NCBI RefSeq assembly: GCF_001703635.1
Contig: NZ_LQZT01000005.1
Location: forward strand, 42,863 to 106,862
Direction of reading: 5' to 3'
DNA from: Parahoeflea olei
Lineage (GTDB): Bacteria; Pseudomonadota; Alphaproteobacteria; Rhizobiales; Rhizobiaceae
DNA length: 64,000 nt
A program made the translations under genes and the position numbers. Shown here in pieces: positions 9,569 through 20,913 of this stretch. Numbering within the stretch: the first letter of the stretch is position 1; each line of letters begins with the position of its first letter. The notes below the pieces were generated by a model, which was given only the letters and a program-made list of their open reading frames with translations, had not been told where the DNA came from and made no database searches.

Positions 9569-10417
9569 TCAGGCAAACCCGGCGCGGACAGTCTCCGGCC
9601 AGACGGCCAGCGTCACCGAAATCGGGACCGGCCCGGCCGGCTCCTCCAGGGCGGAATCGACGATGCGGTTGCGCCCGCCGAACTTGGCCGCATAGAGCGC
9701 CTTGTCCGCAAGGGAAAAGGTTTCACCGAAGCTCTTCCCGCTCGGCCCCCGGGCGATCCCGCCCGAGACGGTGATTCCGAAACCGGACGGGCCGATCCGC
9801 AGCCTTTCCACCCGAGAGCGGGCGCGCTCCGCGAGCACCGCGAACTCGTCTGCCGCCATGTCGGCGGCGAACACCGCGAATTCCTCGCCGCCGATGCGGG
9901 CGCACAGGCACGGCGCGGGAAAGACCTCCACCAGAACCGCAGCCACGCTGGCAATCGTCACGTCGCCGGTGATGTGGCCATGGGTGTCGTTGATGGCCTT
10001 GAACCGGTCGATGTCGAACACGGCCAGCATCCTGTCACGCGTGCAGCTATCGAAGGTCTGGTGAAACGCGCGCCGGTTGGCGAGCCCGGACAGCATGTCC
10101 GTTCGGCTCAGCCGTTCGAACTCCGCGCGCGAGACGCCGAGATCGTGGATCGCGAAGCCGACCACGAGATAGGCTCCGACGGAGAGGATGAACGTGATCG
10201 GCGGCGTCAGCACGATGGCCAGGATCAGCGCGGCTCGAAAATCGTACTGAAGAAGGCCGACGCTATAGAGCAGCAGATGTGCCGCCAGATTGAGAATGAG
10301 GGCCAGAACGGAAACCTTCAGCGCGACCCAAACCGACTTGCGGCCCACGTCCCGATAGGAACGGAACTCGCCCACCATCAATTGTTTGAGAATCCAGTTC
10401 CGGACGATGCCGACCAT
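9569..10417 (-). CDS. Membrane diguanylate cyclase (GGDEF), copy 2
   Basis: Paralogue of the preceding cyclase, 282 residues. It shares the N-terminal pattern NWILKQLMVGEFRS versus NWIIRQLTLGEFES, the membrane part (VSVLALILNLAAHLLLYSVG, then ILAIVLTPPITFILSVGAYL), SRTDMLSGLANRR, DIDRFKAINDTHGH and RIGGEEFAVF. The RxxD inhibitory site is absent. The ATG at 10417 has AAGGAG 9 nt upstream. The two copies have diverged strongly outside the catalytic blocks, so the duplication is not recent, yet the upstream element is well kept. The 150-bp gap to copy 1 and its own element suggest separate promoters. Confidence 0.93.
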   Translation of the reverse strand: MVGIVRNWILKQLMVGEFRSYRDVGRKSVWVALKVSVLALILNLAAHLLLYSVGLLQYDFRAALILAIVLTPPITFILSVGAYLVVGFAIHDLGVSRAEFERLSRTDMLSGLANRRAFHQTFDSCTRDRMLAVFDIDRFKAINDTHGHITGDVTIASVAAVLVEVFPAPCLCARIGGEEFAVFAADMAADEFAVLAERARSRVERLRIGPSGFGITVSGGIARGPSGKSFGETFSLADKALYAAKFGGRNRIVDSALEEPAGPVPISVTLAVWPETVRAGFA

Positions 10418-10523
10418 ACATGTGCTCCTTCAGGCACACAGTGGTAGGCCCGGTCGCCTTAACATTGTCCTGACACCCGGCAAGGGAAGCGCAGCCCTTG
10501 GGCCGGATCGACATAATTCAAGC

Positions 10524-10558
10524 TTGAAACAGATGCTATGGTGAAGAGACGGTAAACG
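10524..10558 (-). promoter_or_regulatory. Conserved element upstream of GGDEF copy 2
   Basis: Same arrangement as at 9505-9539: TTGAAAC, ATGGTGAA, 5 bp, GGTAAACG on the plus strand, or TTTA-N7-TTCACCAT on the coding strand. It lies about 107 bp upstream of the GGDEF copy 2 start. Confidence 0.5.
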
Positions 10559-10563
10559 ACCGG

Positions 10564-10622
10564 CCTTGCGGCACTTGGCGCAAGGCGCGGCAGCACCCCG
10601 CGCGAGGATGCTCGCACGCGGG
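10564..10622 (-). terminator. Two tandem hairpins after murB
   Basis: The first hairpin is CCTTGCG-N8-CGCAAGG (10564-10585), a perfect 7-bp stem. The second is CCCGCGCGAG / CTCG-CA-CGCGGG (10597-10622), 10 bp with a 2-nt bulge. Neither has a T-run, so a Rho-independent role is uncertain. Their position after the murB stop suggests the end of the mraZ-to-murB transcript. Confidence 0.4.
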
Positions 10623-10708
10623 TCCGGATGCGGCATCACGCCCCCGCGTGGGCACGGTCTTGAAAGGCCGGTGCAAGTCGGCACAAAGGACGCCCGGCGG
10701 CTGCGGCC

Positions 10709-11682
10709 TCAGACCATCTGGCCCAGGAACTCCTGCACCAACTGGCCGGGCTCGAACAGGCCGAGCCGCTTGATTTCCCAGTCGAGCCGGACACCCGAAT
10801 TCTCCAGCACCCGCGCACGCACGGTCTCGCCGAGATGCTCGAGTTCGTAGCCTGACGCGGTGCCGGTGTTGATCATGAAGTTGCAGTGCATCGGCGACAT
10901 CTGCGCGCCACCGATGGTGAGCCCGCGGCAGCCGGCGTCGTCGATCAGCTTCCAGGCGGAATGACCGGGCGGGTTCTTGAAGGTCGAGCCGCCGGTCTTC
11001 TCGCGGATCGGCTGCACCGTCTCGCGGTGGTGCTGCACGGCGTCCATCGCGGCACGGATGTCGTCCTGTTCGCCGGGTTCGCCTTCGAAGATGGCGCGGG
11101 TGAAGATCAAGTTGGCGGGCGCCGAGGAATGCCGGTAGGCATAGCCCATCTCGGCATTGGAAAAGACGTGTCGGGCGCCCTTGCGGTCGATCGCATGCAC
11201 CTCGACCACGCGCTCGCGGGTTTCCACCCCATTGGCGCCGGCATTCATCCTGAGCGCGCCGCCGATGGCGCCGGGAATGCCGTGATAGAAGTGGAAGCCG
11301 GCGATGCCTGCTTCGAGCGCGACCGCGGCCACATGCTTGTCCGGGCAGGAGGCGCCGGCCGAAATCCGGGTGTCGGAAATCTGCTCGGCCTGGCCAAAGC
11401 CCTTGGCCGAGAGCCGGATGACGACACCCGGGATGCCGCCGTCGCGCACCAGCAGGTTCGATCCGATGCCGACCGGCAGCACAGGCACGTCTTCGGGCAG
11501 CGCGGCGAGAAAGCCTGCAAGATCGTCCTCGTCGGCCGGCTGGAACAGCAGTTCCGCCGGTCCGCCGGTGCGGAACCAGGTGATCTTCGACATCTCGGCA
11601 TTCGGCGTCAGCCGGCCGCGCACATCGCCGAGCCGGCCTTCGAGCGTCGCGAGCAGCCGCTCGCCATCGACCTGAAGCGGCT

Positions 11683-11686
<4 letters not shown>
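10709..11686 (-). CDS. murB: UDP-N-acetylenolpyruvoylglucosamine reductase MurB
   Basis: FAD enzyme that reduces UDP-GlcNAc-enolpyruvate to UDP-MurNAc. It has 325 residues from ATG at 11686, which overlaps the murC stop (ATGA). Motifs: [20 protein letters not shown] at the FAD domain start, [20 protein letters not shown], the catalytic [20 protein letters not shown], and [20 protein letters not shown]. It is the last gene of the upper dcw block. The frame is open 22 codons further upstream inside murC, but the overlap start fits the family N-terminus. Confidence 0.97.
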
Positions 11687-13085
<1,399 letters not shown>

Positions 13086-13089
<4 letters not shown>

Positions 13090-14213
13090 GCGGACGTGCT
13101 CCTAAACTGGTCGATGCTGATCCCCTCCGCAATAGCTTCTGCGAGATTGGCAAGCAAGCGCGCGGCGTCGGGTTTTCCCGTCGCCTGGGCGGCCGCGGCG
13201 GTGGCGGCAAGGCCGGCGGGATCGTTCATCCGGTCGGCGATCATCTCCGAAAGAAGCTGCGGGCTGAGATCCGCCTGGCGCACGACGCTGGCCCCGCCCT
13301 TGGCCATCAGCGCCGCCGCATTCGCCGCCTGGTCGTGGTCGAGCGCATAGGGATAGGGCACCAGGATCGCCGAGCGGCCGATCACCGCGATCTCCGACAC
13401 GGTCGAGGCGCCCGAGCGCGAGATCACCAGATGCGCGGCGCCGATGCGCGCGGCCATGTCGGTGAAGAACGGCGAGACCTCGGCCTTGACGCCGAGCTCC
13501 TCGAGCCGTGCGCGCACATGCGGCTCGTCTTCCGGCCGGGCCTGCTGGGTGAGCTCGAGCCGCGGCCGCAGATCGTCGGGCAAAAGCGCGATCGCCGCCG
13601 GAATGGCGTCCGAGAAGAACTGCGCGCCCTGGCTGCCGCCGAACACGACCAGACGGAACGGCTCGCCGTCCATCGAGGGCTGATAGGGAATGGCCGCCGC
13701 CGCGATCACTTCCGGGCGCACCGGGTTGCCGGTGATCACGGTCTTGGCCGCATGCGTGCCCTTGCCTTCCGGCAGGAAGCCGCCGGCGATCACCTTGACG
13801 CGTGACGCGAGCGCCTTGTTGGCGCGGCCCATCACCGCGTTCTGCTCATGCAGCATCGAGGGGATGCCGGCATTCGACGCCGCGATCAGCGGCGGGATCG
13901 TCGGATAGCCGCCGAAGCCGATCACCGCGTCGGGCCGGATCCGGCGCAGAAGCGCACCGGCCTCGCGCACGCCCTGGAACAGCGTCCACAGCGATTTGAC
14001 GACCTTGAGCGGATTCTTCGAACCGATGGTGGCTGAACGGACCACATGGATCTCGGAAGCCGGGAACTTGCCGGCAAAGCGCTCGGCGCGGCTGTCGGTG
14101 ACGAGATGCACGCGGTGGCCGCGGGCGATGAGTTCATGCGCCAGCGCCTCCGCGGGAAACAGGTGGCCGCCGGTGCCGCCAGCCGACAGCAGGAAGAGTT
14201 TGCTCTGCTCCAT
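13086..14213 (-). CDS. murG: Lipid II synthase MurG
   Basis: Membrane-associated glycosyltransferase that adds GlcNAc to lipid I. It has 375 residues. The N-terminal glycine loop [61 protein letters not shown] and the donor-site [20 protein letters not shown] are all present. It follows ftsW after 4 bp and overlaps the murC start. Confidence 0.98.
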
Positions 14214-14217
14214 GATG

Positions 14218-15372
14218 CTATTCCGCCGCTACGCCCGCCAGCGGCCGGTACATCACGCGCGGCTTGGCCCGGGTTTCGGGCCGCCGCCGCGTGAGCGCGA
14301 GCAGGAAGCCCGCCGTGATCGCCACCGCCACCATCGACGATCCGCCATAGGAAATCAGCGGCAGCGTCATGCCCTTGGCCGGCAAGAGTTCGAGATTGAC
14401 GCCGATATTGATGAAGGACTGGAAGCCGATCAAAAGCGACAGGCCCGCGACCGCCAGCCGGGTGAAATCGTCCTGCTCGCGGCTCGCGCGCACAAGTCCG
14501 CGGATCACCAGGAGCGCGAACAGCAGGACCAGCACCATGCAGAAGACGATGCCGAACTCCTCGGCCGCGACGGAGAAGACGAAGTCGGTGTGGCTGTCGG
14601 GAAGGATGCGCTTGATCGTGCCCTCGCCCGGCCCCTGGCCGAACCAGTCACCGCGGATGATCGCCTCGCGCGCGGTGTCGACCTGGAAACTGTCGCCCTC
14701 GCCGAACAGGAAGCCGTTGATGCGCTCGGCCACGTGCGGAAACATGAAATAGGCCGAAATCGCACCGGCGGTGGCGGCACCGCCCAGAAGCACGATCCAG
14801 AACCAGGACATGCCGGCCATGAAGAACATTCCGCCCCAGATCGCGGTGGTCAGCATGGTCTGCCCGAAGTCGGGCTGCGCCACGAGAAGGGCTGCGACGA
14901 TGCCGAACAGGATGATCGCGAACAGGTTTCCGGGGATTTCGGGATGCCGGGAGCGTTCCGAGAACAGCCAGGCGCAGATCACCACGAAAGCGGGCTTCAT
15001 GAATTCCGACGGCTGGATCGAAATCCCGAGGATCGAGACCCAGCGCCGCGAGCCCTTGATCTCGACGCCGAAGAACAGCGCCAGCACCATCAGGAGGATC
15101 GATCCGGCGAGCAGCAGCAACGCCATCCGCCGCACCTGCCGCGGGCTCAGGAACGAAACCGCGAACATCACCACCAGCGCCGGAATGAGGAAGATGCCGT
15201 GGCGCGTGACGAAGTGGAAGCTGTCGAGACCGAGACGCTCGGCCACGGCCGGGCTGGCCGCGAACGAGAGCATCAGCCCGATGCCCATCAAGCCGATAAA
15301 GGCCGCCAGAAACAGGCGGTCGATGGTCCAGAACCAGTCGGCGACCGGTCCGCGCTCGACGCGGCTAACCAT
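14218..15372 (-). CDS. ftsW: SEDS glycosyltransferase FtsW
   Basis: Septal peptidoglycan polymerase working with FtsI. It has 384 residues from ATG at 15372, giving about ten membrane segments. The SEDS signatures are [20 protein letters not shown], the following [19 protein letters not shown], and the C-terminal [19 protein letters not shown]. The ATG lies just inside the murD 3' end (8-bp overlap). Three codons of a longer frame upstream do not look like FtsW and lack a ribosome site. Confidence 0.97.
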   Translation of the reverse strand: MVSRVERGPVADWFWTIDRLFLAAFIGLMGIGLMLSFAASPAVAERLGLDSFHFVTRHGIFLIPALVVMFAVSFLSPRQVRRMALLLLAGSILLMVLALFFGVEIKGSRRWVSILGISIQPSEFMKPAFVVICAWLFSERSRHPEIPGNLFAIILFGIVAALLVAQPDFGQTMLTTAIWGGMFFMAGMSWFWIVLLGGAATAGAISAYFMFPHVAERINGFLFGEGDSFQVDTAREAIIRGDWFGQGPGEGTIKRILPDSHTDFVFSVAAEEFGIVFCMVLVLLFALLVIRGLVRASREQDDFTRLAVAGLSLLIGFQSFINIGVNLELLPAKGMTLPLISYGGSSMVAVAITAGFLLALTRRRPETRAKPRVMYRPLAGVAAE

Positions 15373-16786
15373 GCTGTTCTCCCTTGGGTTCGACATCGAT
15401 GAGCATATCAATATCGTCTAAAGCAGACACCAGGCTTACGAAGGCGTCGCCGCGGACCTCGAAATTGCGGAACTGGTCGAAGCTTGCGCAGGCCGGCGAC
15501 AACAGCACCACCGGCATGGCGTCGCCGTCGTGGGCCGCGTCCGCCGCCGCAGCAGTCACTGCGTTCTCGAGCGTGCCCGAGATCTCGTAGGGCAAATGCG
15601 TGCCGATGGTGGCCGCAAACCCCGCCGCCGCCTCGCCGATCAGATAGGCCTTGGCGATGCGTCCGAATTCCGGCTCGAGCGCGGTGATCCCGCCGTCCTT
15701 CGGCAGGCCGCCGGCGATCCAGTAGATGCGCTGGTAGCTCTTGAGCGCGGGCAGCGCGGCCTCGGCATTGGTGGCCTTGGAATCATTGACGAACACCACC
15801 CTGCCCCGGCGCGCGACCGGCTGCATCCGGTGCTTGAGGCCGGGAAAGCTCTCAAGCCCGGCGCGGATCTCCGCGTCGCTCAATCCGACGCTGCGGCAGG
15901 CGGCGATGGCGGCGGCCGCGTTCTGCGCATTGTGCGCGCCGCGCAGCGTGGCAACGCCCGAAAGGTCGGCGATATCCGTGACCACGCCATCGCGCGCCTC
16001 GCGGATCATCGCGCCGTCGGCGAACACCCCGTCCGCGAGCGCATGGTCCTTGGAGACCCGGACGACCCGGCGCCCGCCCGCCTCGATGCGTCGGGCGATG
16101 GTCCGGCAGAAGTCGTCGTCGTCGCCGACGATGGCGGTTTCGCTGCGGGCCACCAGCCGCGCCTTGACGTCGGCATAGTGCTCGAACGAGCCGTGCCGGT
16201 CGAGATGGTCCGGCGTCAGGTTGAGCAACAGGCCCGCACTCGGGTTGAGCGAGGGGGCGAGGTCGATCTGGTAGGACGAGCATTCGACCACATAGACACG
16301 GTCCGGCGCCGGGGGCGCGAGCGTGAGCACGGCGATGCCGATATTGCCGCCCAGCTGGGCGTCGCGGCCCGCATGGGCGACGAGATGGGCAATCAGCGCG
16401 GTGGTGGTCGACTTGCCGTTGGTGCCGGTAATCGCGATGAAGGGCGCATCCGGCGCCAGCGCCCGCCGCTCGCGCGCGAAAATCTCGACATCGCCGATGA
16501 TCTCGACGCCGTTGGCGGTGGCAAGCTCCGCCGTCCAGTGCGGCTTGGGATGGGTCAGGGGAACGCCCGGCGAGAGCACCAGCGTGTCAATCGCGGTCCA
16601 GTCGAGCGCGCGCAGGTCGCCCACGGCGAGCCCTTCCGCGCGCGCCGCCTCCACCTGCGCGGGATTGTCGTCCCAGGAGACCACATCGGCGCCGCCGGCC
16701 GCCAGCGATCGGGCGGTGGCGAGCCCCGAACCGCCCAGACCGAACAAGGCCACGCGCTTGCCGCGAAAGGTGGATGCCGCGATCAT
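15365..16786 (-). CDS. murD: UDP-N-acetylmuramoylalanine--D-glutamate ligase MurD
   Basis: Adds D-Glu to UDP-MurNAc-L-Ala. It has 473 residues. It shows the N-terminal [20 protein letters not shown], the ATP loop [49 protein letters not shown] and [19 protein letters not shown]. Only 3 bp separate it from mraY upstream, and it overlaps ftsW downstream. Confidence 0.97.
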   Translation of the reverse strand: MIAASTFRGKRVALFGLGGSGLATARSLAAGGADVVSWDDNPAQVEAARAEGLAVGDLRALDWTAIDTLVLSPGVPLTHPKPHWTAELATANGVEIIGDVEIFARERRALAPDAPFIAITGTNGKSTTTALIAHLVAHAGRDAQLGGNIGIAVLTLAPPAPDRVYVVECSSYQIDLAPSLNPSAGLLLNLTPDHLDRHGSFEHYADVKARLVARSETAIVGDDDDFCRTIARRIEAGGRRVVRVSKDHALADGVFADGAMIREARDGVVTDIADLSGVATLRGAHNAQNAAAAIAACRSVGLSDAEIRAGLESFPGLKHRMQPVARRGRVVFVNDSKATNAEAALPALKSYQRIYWIAGGLPKDGGITALEPEFGRIAKAYLIGEAAAGFAATIGTHLPYEISGTLENAVTAAAADAAHDGDAMPVVLLSPACASFDQFRNFEVRGDAFVSLVSALDDIDMLIDVEPKGEQHG

Positions 16787-16789
16787 GAT

Positions 16790-17893
16790 TTACCTCAGCT
16801 TGAGCGTCGCGAGCCCGATCATCGCGAGGCCCACGGAAATGATCCAGAACCGCACCACGACCTGGCTTTCGGTCCAGCCCAGTTTTTCGAAATGGTGGTG
16901 GATCGGCGCCATCAGGAACACGCGCTTGCCGGTCAGCTTGAACGAGGCGACCTGGATGATCACCGACAGCGCTTCCATCACGAACAACCCGCCGATGATC
17001 GCCATGACGATCTCGTGCTTGGTGGCGACCGCCACCGTGCCGATCAGCCCGCCGAGCGCGAGCGACCCGGTGTCGCCCATGAAGATTGCCGCCGGCGGCG
17101 CGTTGAACCACAGGAAGCCGAGGCCGGCGCCGATCACCGCGCCCAGGATCACCGCGAGTTCACCGGTGCCGGGGACGAAATGGATCTGCAGGTAATTGGC
17201 GAAGACCGCGTTGCCGGCGAGATAGGCAATGGCGCCGAAGGAGGCGGCCGCGATCATCACCGGCACGATGGCGAGACCGTCGAGACCGTCGGTGAGATTG
17301 ACCGCATTGCCCGCGGCCACGATCACGAAGGCGCCGAAGACGATGAAGAACCAGCCGAGATCGAGGAGCAGGTCCTTGAAGAACGGAAACGCCAGCGACG
17401 AGCCGAAGCTCGCGCCATTGGCGGGCGAGGCCGCCATCGAGGCCTGCATGATGAAGAACACGGCGATTCCGGCGATCAGGAATTCGAAGCCGAGCCGGGC
17501 GCGGCCGGAAAAGCCCTTGTGGCTCTGCTTGGTGACCTTGAGATAGTCGTCATAGAAACCGATCGCGCCGAAGCCGAGCGTGACCAACAGCGTGGTGACC
17601 ACATAGACGCTCGACAGGTCCGCCCACAGCAGCGAGGAGCCGACAATGCCCGCCAGGATCATCAGCCCGCCCATGGTCGGCGTGCCGGCCTTGAGAAAAT
17701 GGGTCTGCGGTCCATCGGCGCGGATCGGCTGTCCGCGCCCCTGGCGCACCCGAAGGGAGGCGATGATTCGTGGCCCGAACAGAAACACAATCAGCGCCGA
17801 GGTAAACATAGCTGCCCCGGTCCGGAAGGTTATATATCTGAAAAGATTGAAAAACTGGACTTGATCCGCCAGATCCACCAACCAGATGAGCAT
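16790..17893 (-). CDS. mraY: Phospho-N-acetylmuramoyl-pentapeptide transferase MraY
   Basis: Integral membrane enzyme that makes lipid I from UDP-MurNAc-pentapeptide and undecaprenyl phosphate. It has 367 residues and about ten membrane segments. Signatures: [20 protein letters not shown], the Asp-rich [45 protein letters not shown] and the histidine loop [12 protein letters not shown]. The ATG at 17893 has AGAGG upstream, and the gap to murF is 23 bp. Confidence 0.98.
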   Translation of the reverse strand: MLIWLVDLADQVQFFNLFRYITFRTGAAMFTSALIVFLFGPRIIASLRVRQGRGQPIRADGPQTHFLKAGTPTMGGLMILAGIVGSSLLWADLSSVYVVTTLLVTLGFGAIGFYDDYLKVTKQSHKGFSGRARLGFEFLIAGIAVFFIMQASMAASPANGASFGSSLAFPFFKDLLLDLGWFFIVFGAFVIVAAGNAVNLTDGLDGLAIVPVMIAAASFGAIAYLAGNAVFANYLQIHFVPGTGELAVILGAVIGAGLGFLWFNAPPAAIFMGDTGSLALGGLIGTVAVATKHEIVMAIIGGLFVMEALSVIIQVASFKLTGKRVFLMAPIHHHFEKLGWTESQVVVRFWIISVGLAMIGLATLKLR

Positions 17894-17916
17894 ATTATGC
17901 GACCTCTTAGCGTCGT

Positions 17917-19353
17917 TTATTCTTGCGTGCTGCTGTCAGACACAGCCCGATACTTGTCAAGAAACGCCTTGACGATGCGCCCGAAGCCGATGCCGAGCGA
18001 CGATTTGATCATGACGACGTCGCCGTCCTGGATGACGGTTGCGAGATGGCCGGCAAGCGCATCCGCATCGTCGCGGTGGACGGTTTCGATCTCCGAGCCG
18101 ACCGCGGTGCGCAGCGCCTGCATCTCGGGACCGGCCAGGCACAGAAGATCCACCTTGGCCTCGCGCACCGGCGCGGCCAGGTCGCGATGCACGCGCTCGG
18201 AGAAGGCGCCCATCTCCAGCATGTCGCCGAGCACGGCGATGCGCCGTCCGCCGGGCCCCACCGGCGTGTCGCGCAGCATCTCCAGCGCGGCCCGCATCGA
18301 GACCGGGTTGGCATTGTAGCTTTCATCGATCAGCAGGAAGCTGCCGCCGTGGTCGAGCGCCAGCCGGTGGCGGGCGCCACGGCCCTTTTCTGCGGAGATG
18401 CCGGCAAGCGCATGCACCGCCTTGTCGAGGTCGGCGCCCAGCAGGTGCACGGCCCCCAGCACCGCCAGCGCGTTCTGCACCAGATGCCGCCCCGGTGCGC
18501 CGATCCTGACGGCCAGGTCGTTGCCACCGACGCGGGCGGTGATGGTCGAGCCATCGGGCTCCAGCTCGCAGTTGAGCAGCCGGTAACCGGATTTGGCGTT
18601 CTCGCCGAAGGAATGGACGTTTTTGATGCCGAGCTCGCCGGCGCGCTTCTTGAGCCAGGCGAATTTCTCGTTGTCGCGGTTCAGCAGCACATGGCCGCCC
18701 GCATCAAGCCCTTCCATGATTTCGGCCTTGGCCGCGGCGATCTCGCCCAGATTCTTGAAATTGCCCAGATGCGCGGCGGCAATGGTGGTGATGATCGCCA
18801 CATGCGGACGCACCATCTTGACCAGCGGCCGGATCTCGTCGGGATGGTTCATGCCGATCTCGAACACGCCAAAGGCAGCGCTCTGCGGCATCCGGCCGAG
18901 CGTGAGCGGAACGCCCCAGTGATTGTTGAAGGAGGCCACCGAGGCATGCACCTCGCCGCTGCCTTCGAGCGCATGGCGCAGCATTTCCTTGGAGGAAGTC
19001 TTGCCCACCGACCCGGTGACCGCGACGATCCGGGCCTCGGAGCGGGCACGCGCGGCGCGGCCGAGGTCCTCGAGCGCGGCGAGCACGTCGTTGACCACGA
19101 TCATCGGCGAGGTGACGCGGCCGAGCGCGGGCAGTTTGGCTTCCGAGACGACCAGCAGGCTTGCGCCATTGGCCACGGCGACGCTGGCGAAATCATGGCC
19201 GTCGAAGCGGTCGCCCTTGATGGCGAAGAAGGCGTCGCCTTCGCTCACGCTGCGGCTGTCGATCGAGATGCCTGTGACGCCCTCGGGCAGCATGCCCAGC
19301 GGACGCCCGTCCATGGCCTCGACCATGTCTTGAGAGGTCCACAGCAGGCTCAT
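17917..19353 (-). CDS. murF: UDP-MurNAc-tripeptide--D-Ala-D-Ala ligase MurF
   Basis: Adds the DdlB product D-Ala-D-Ala to the UDP-MurNAc tripeptide. It has 478 residues. Visible are [20 protein letters not shown], the ATP loop [48 protein letters not shown], and [20 protein letters not shown]. The start overlaps the murE stop (ATGA). Confidence 0.97.
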   Translation of the reverse strand: MSLLWTSQDMVEAMDGRPLGMLPEGVTGISIDSRSVSEGDAFFAIKGDRFDGHDFASVAVANGASLLVVSEAKLPALGRVTSPMIVVNDVLAALEDLGRAARARSEARIVAVTGSVGKTSSKEMLRHALEGSGEVHASVASFNNHWGVPLTLGRMPQSAAFGVFEIGMNHPDEIRPLVKMVRPHVAIITTIAAAHLGNFKNLGEIAAAKAEIMEGLDAGGHVLLNRDNEKFAWLKKRAGELGIKNVHSFGENAKSGYRLLNCELEPDGSTITARVGGNDLAVRIGAPGRHLVQNALAVLGAVHLLGADLDKAVHALAGISAEKGRGARHRLALDHGGSFLLIDESYNANPVSMRAALEMLRDTPVGPGGRRIAVLGDMLEMGAFSERVHRDLAAPVREAKVDLLCLAGPEMQALRTAVGSEIETVHRDDADALAGHLATVIQDGDVVMIKSSLGIGFGRIVKAFLDKYRAVSDSSTQE

Positions 19354-20819
19354 GCCGTGCGTTCCTTGAGAGCCTTGCGGATTTCCGCATGATCGGAAAA
19401 CGGCAGCACGGTGGCGCCCACGGTCTGGCCCTGCTCGTGCCCCTTGCCGGCCACGATCAGCGTGTCGCCCGGCTTGAGCATCCCCACCGCGGTGGCGATC
19501 GCCTCGGCGCGGTCGCCGATTTCGGTGGCGCCGGGGGCCGCGGCAAGGATTTCGGCGCGGATCGCCGCGGGGTCTTCCGAGCGCGGATTGTCGTCGGTGA
19601 CGATCGCCACATCGGCGAGGTCCGTCGCGATCGCGCCCATGATCGGCCGCTTGCCGCGATCGCGGTCGCCGCCGCAGCCGAACACCACGATCACGCGTCC
19701 GGTGGTGAACGGCCGCACCGCTTCGAGCACGTTGCGCAGCGCATCGGGCTTGTGGGCGTAATCGACATAGGCGGGCGCACCGTCGGGCGTCGAGCCGACC
19801 AGTTCGAGACGGCCCGAGGCGCCGGTGAGGCGGTCAAGCGCCGCCATCGCCTGGTCGGGCGAGGTGCCGGTGGCAATCGCCATGCCGGCGGCGACCAGCG
19901 CGTTGGCGATCTGGAAATCGCCGGCCAGCGGCAGCTCCACCTCGAAGATGCGACCGTCCAGATGCACTTCGGCGATCTGCTTGTGACGCAGGTGCTCGAC
20001 CCGCTTGAGGCTCAGGAACCCGCCCTTGCGGCCGACGGTCATCACTTCCGCGCCGGCCCGCTCCGCCACCTCGACGGCGCGGCCTGACCAGGCGTCGTCG
20101 GCATAAATCACCGCCGGCGCGCCGCGGGGCAACAGCGTGTCGAACAGCCGCATCTTGGCGGCCATGTAGTCATCCATGTCGGGGTGGTAGTCGAGATGAT
20201 CGCGACCGAGGTTGGTGAAGCCGGCGACGCTGAGCGCCACGCCATCGAGCCGGCGCTGGATCAGCCCGTGGCTCGAGGCTTCCATGGCCGCGTGGGTGAC
20301 GCCGGAACTCGCGAGATCGGCGAGCAACTGGTGCAGCGCGACCGGATCGGGCGTGGTCAGCGAGCCGTAATCGACGCGCCCCGGAGCCACCACCCCGGTG
20401 GTGCCGATCATCGCCGCCTGCTCGCCGCTCGAAGCCCAGATCTGGCGCAGGAACGAGGCCACGGAGGTCTTGCCGGCGGTGCCGGTGACGGCGCCGATCA
20501 CCCGCGGCTGCGGCCCGAAAAAGGCCGCCGCCATGCGCGCCAGCGCAAGCCGCGGATCGTCGGCCGTGATCACCGGAACCGACAGCCCGTGAAGACCGGC
20601 ACCGGCGCCGGCCACAACCGCGCCGGCCCCGCGCGAAATCGCCTGCTCGACGAAAAGCGCGCCGTCCGTCTTCACACCCGCAAGCGCGAAGAACACATTG
20701 CCCGGCTCCACGATGCGGCTGTCGGCGGTCAGTCCGGTCACCGGCATGTCGAATTCGGTCGGCGCCGGCGTGACGATGGTCTTGGGCGGAAGAGCGGCAA
20801 TCAACGCGGACAGTTTCAT
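19350..20819 (-). CDS. murE: UDP-MurNAc-L-Ala-D-Glu--meso-diaminopimelate ligase MurE
   Basis: Adds the third stem residue. It has 489 residues. Visible: [20 protein letters not shown], the ATP loop [49 protein letters not shown] and [16 protein letters not shown]. The motif [10 protein letters not shown] contains DNPR, which marks meso-diaminopimelate specificity, as expected for a Gram-negative. A 94-bp gap separates it from ftsI. Confidence 0.97.
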   Translation of the reverse strand: MKLSALIAALPPKTIVTPAPTEFDMPVTGLTADSRIVEPGNVFFALAGVKTDGALFVEQAISRGAGAVVAGAGAGLHGLSVPVITADDPRLALARMAAAFFGPQPRVIGAVTGTAGKTSVASFLRQIWASSGEQAAMIGTTGVVAPGRVDYGSLTTPDPVALHQLLADLASSGVTHAAMEASSHGLIQRRLDGVALSVAGFTNLGRDHLDYHPDMDDYMAAKMRLFDTLLPRGAPAVIYADDAWSGRAVEVAERAGAEVMTVGRKGGFLSLKRVEHLRHKQIAEVHLDGRIFEVELPLAGDFQIANALVAAGMAIATGTSPDQAMAALDRLTGASGRLELVGSTPDGAPAYVDYAHKPDALRNVLEAVRPFTTGRVIVVFGCGGDRDRGKRPIMGAIATDLADVAIVTDDNPRSEDPAAIRAEILAAAPGATEIGDRAEAIATAVGMLKPGDTLIVAGKGHEQGQTVGATVLPFSDHAEIRKALKERTA

Positions 20820-20913
20820 GAATTTCCCGGGTGTTTGGTTGTCTGAGCAAAGGCGAAATCAGGTGTGCGTGACGATCCCCTGCCTGTCACTTGTGTTATC
20901 AGTATGGCTCACG

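Noticed and set aside
15530..18319. Long plus-strand open frame across murD, mraY and murF
   Set aside because: It is antisense to three well-identified genes and has no protein family features.
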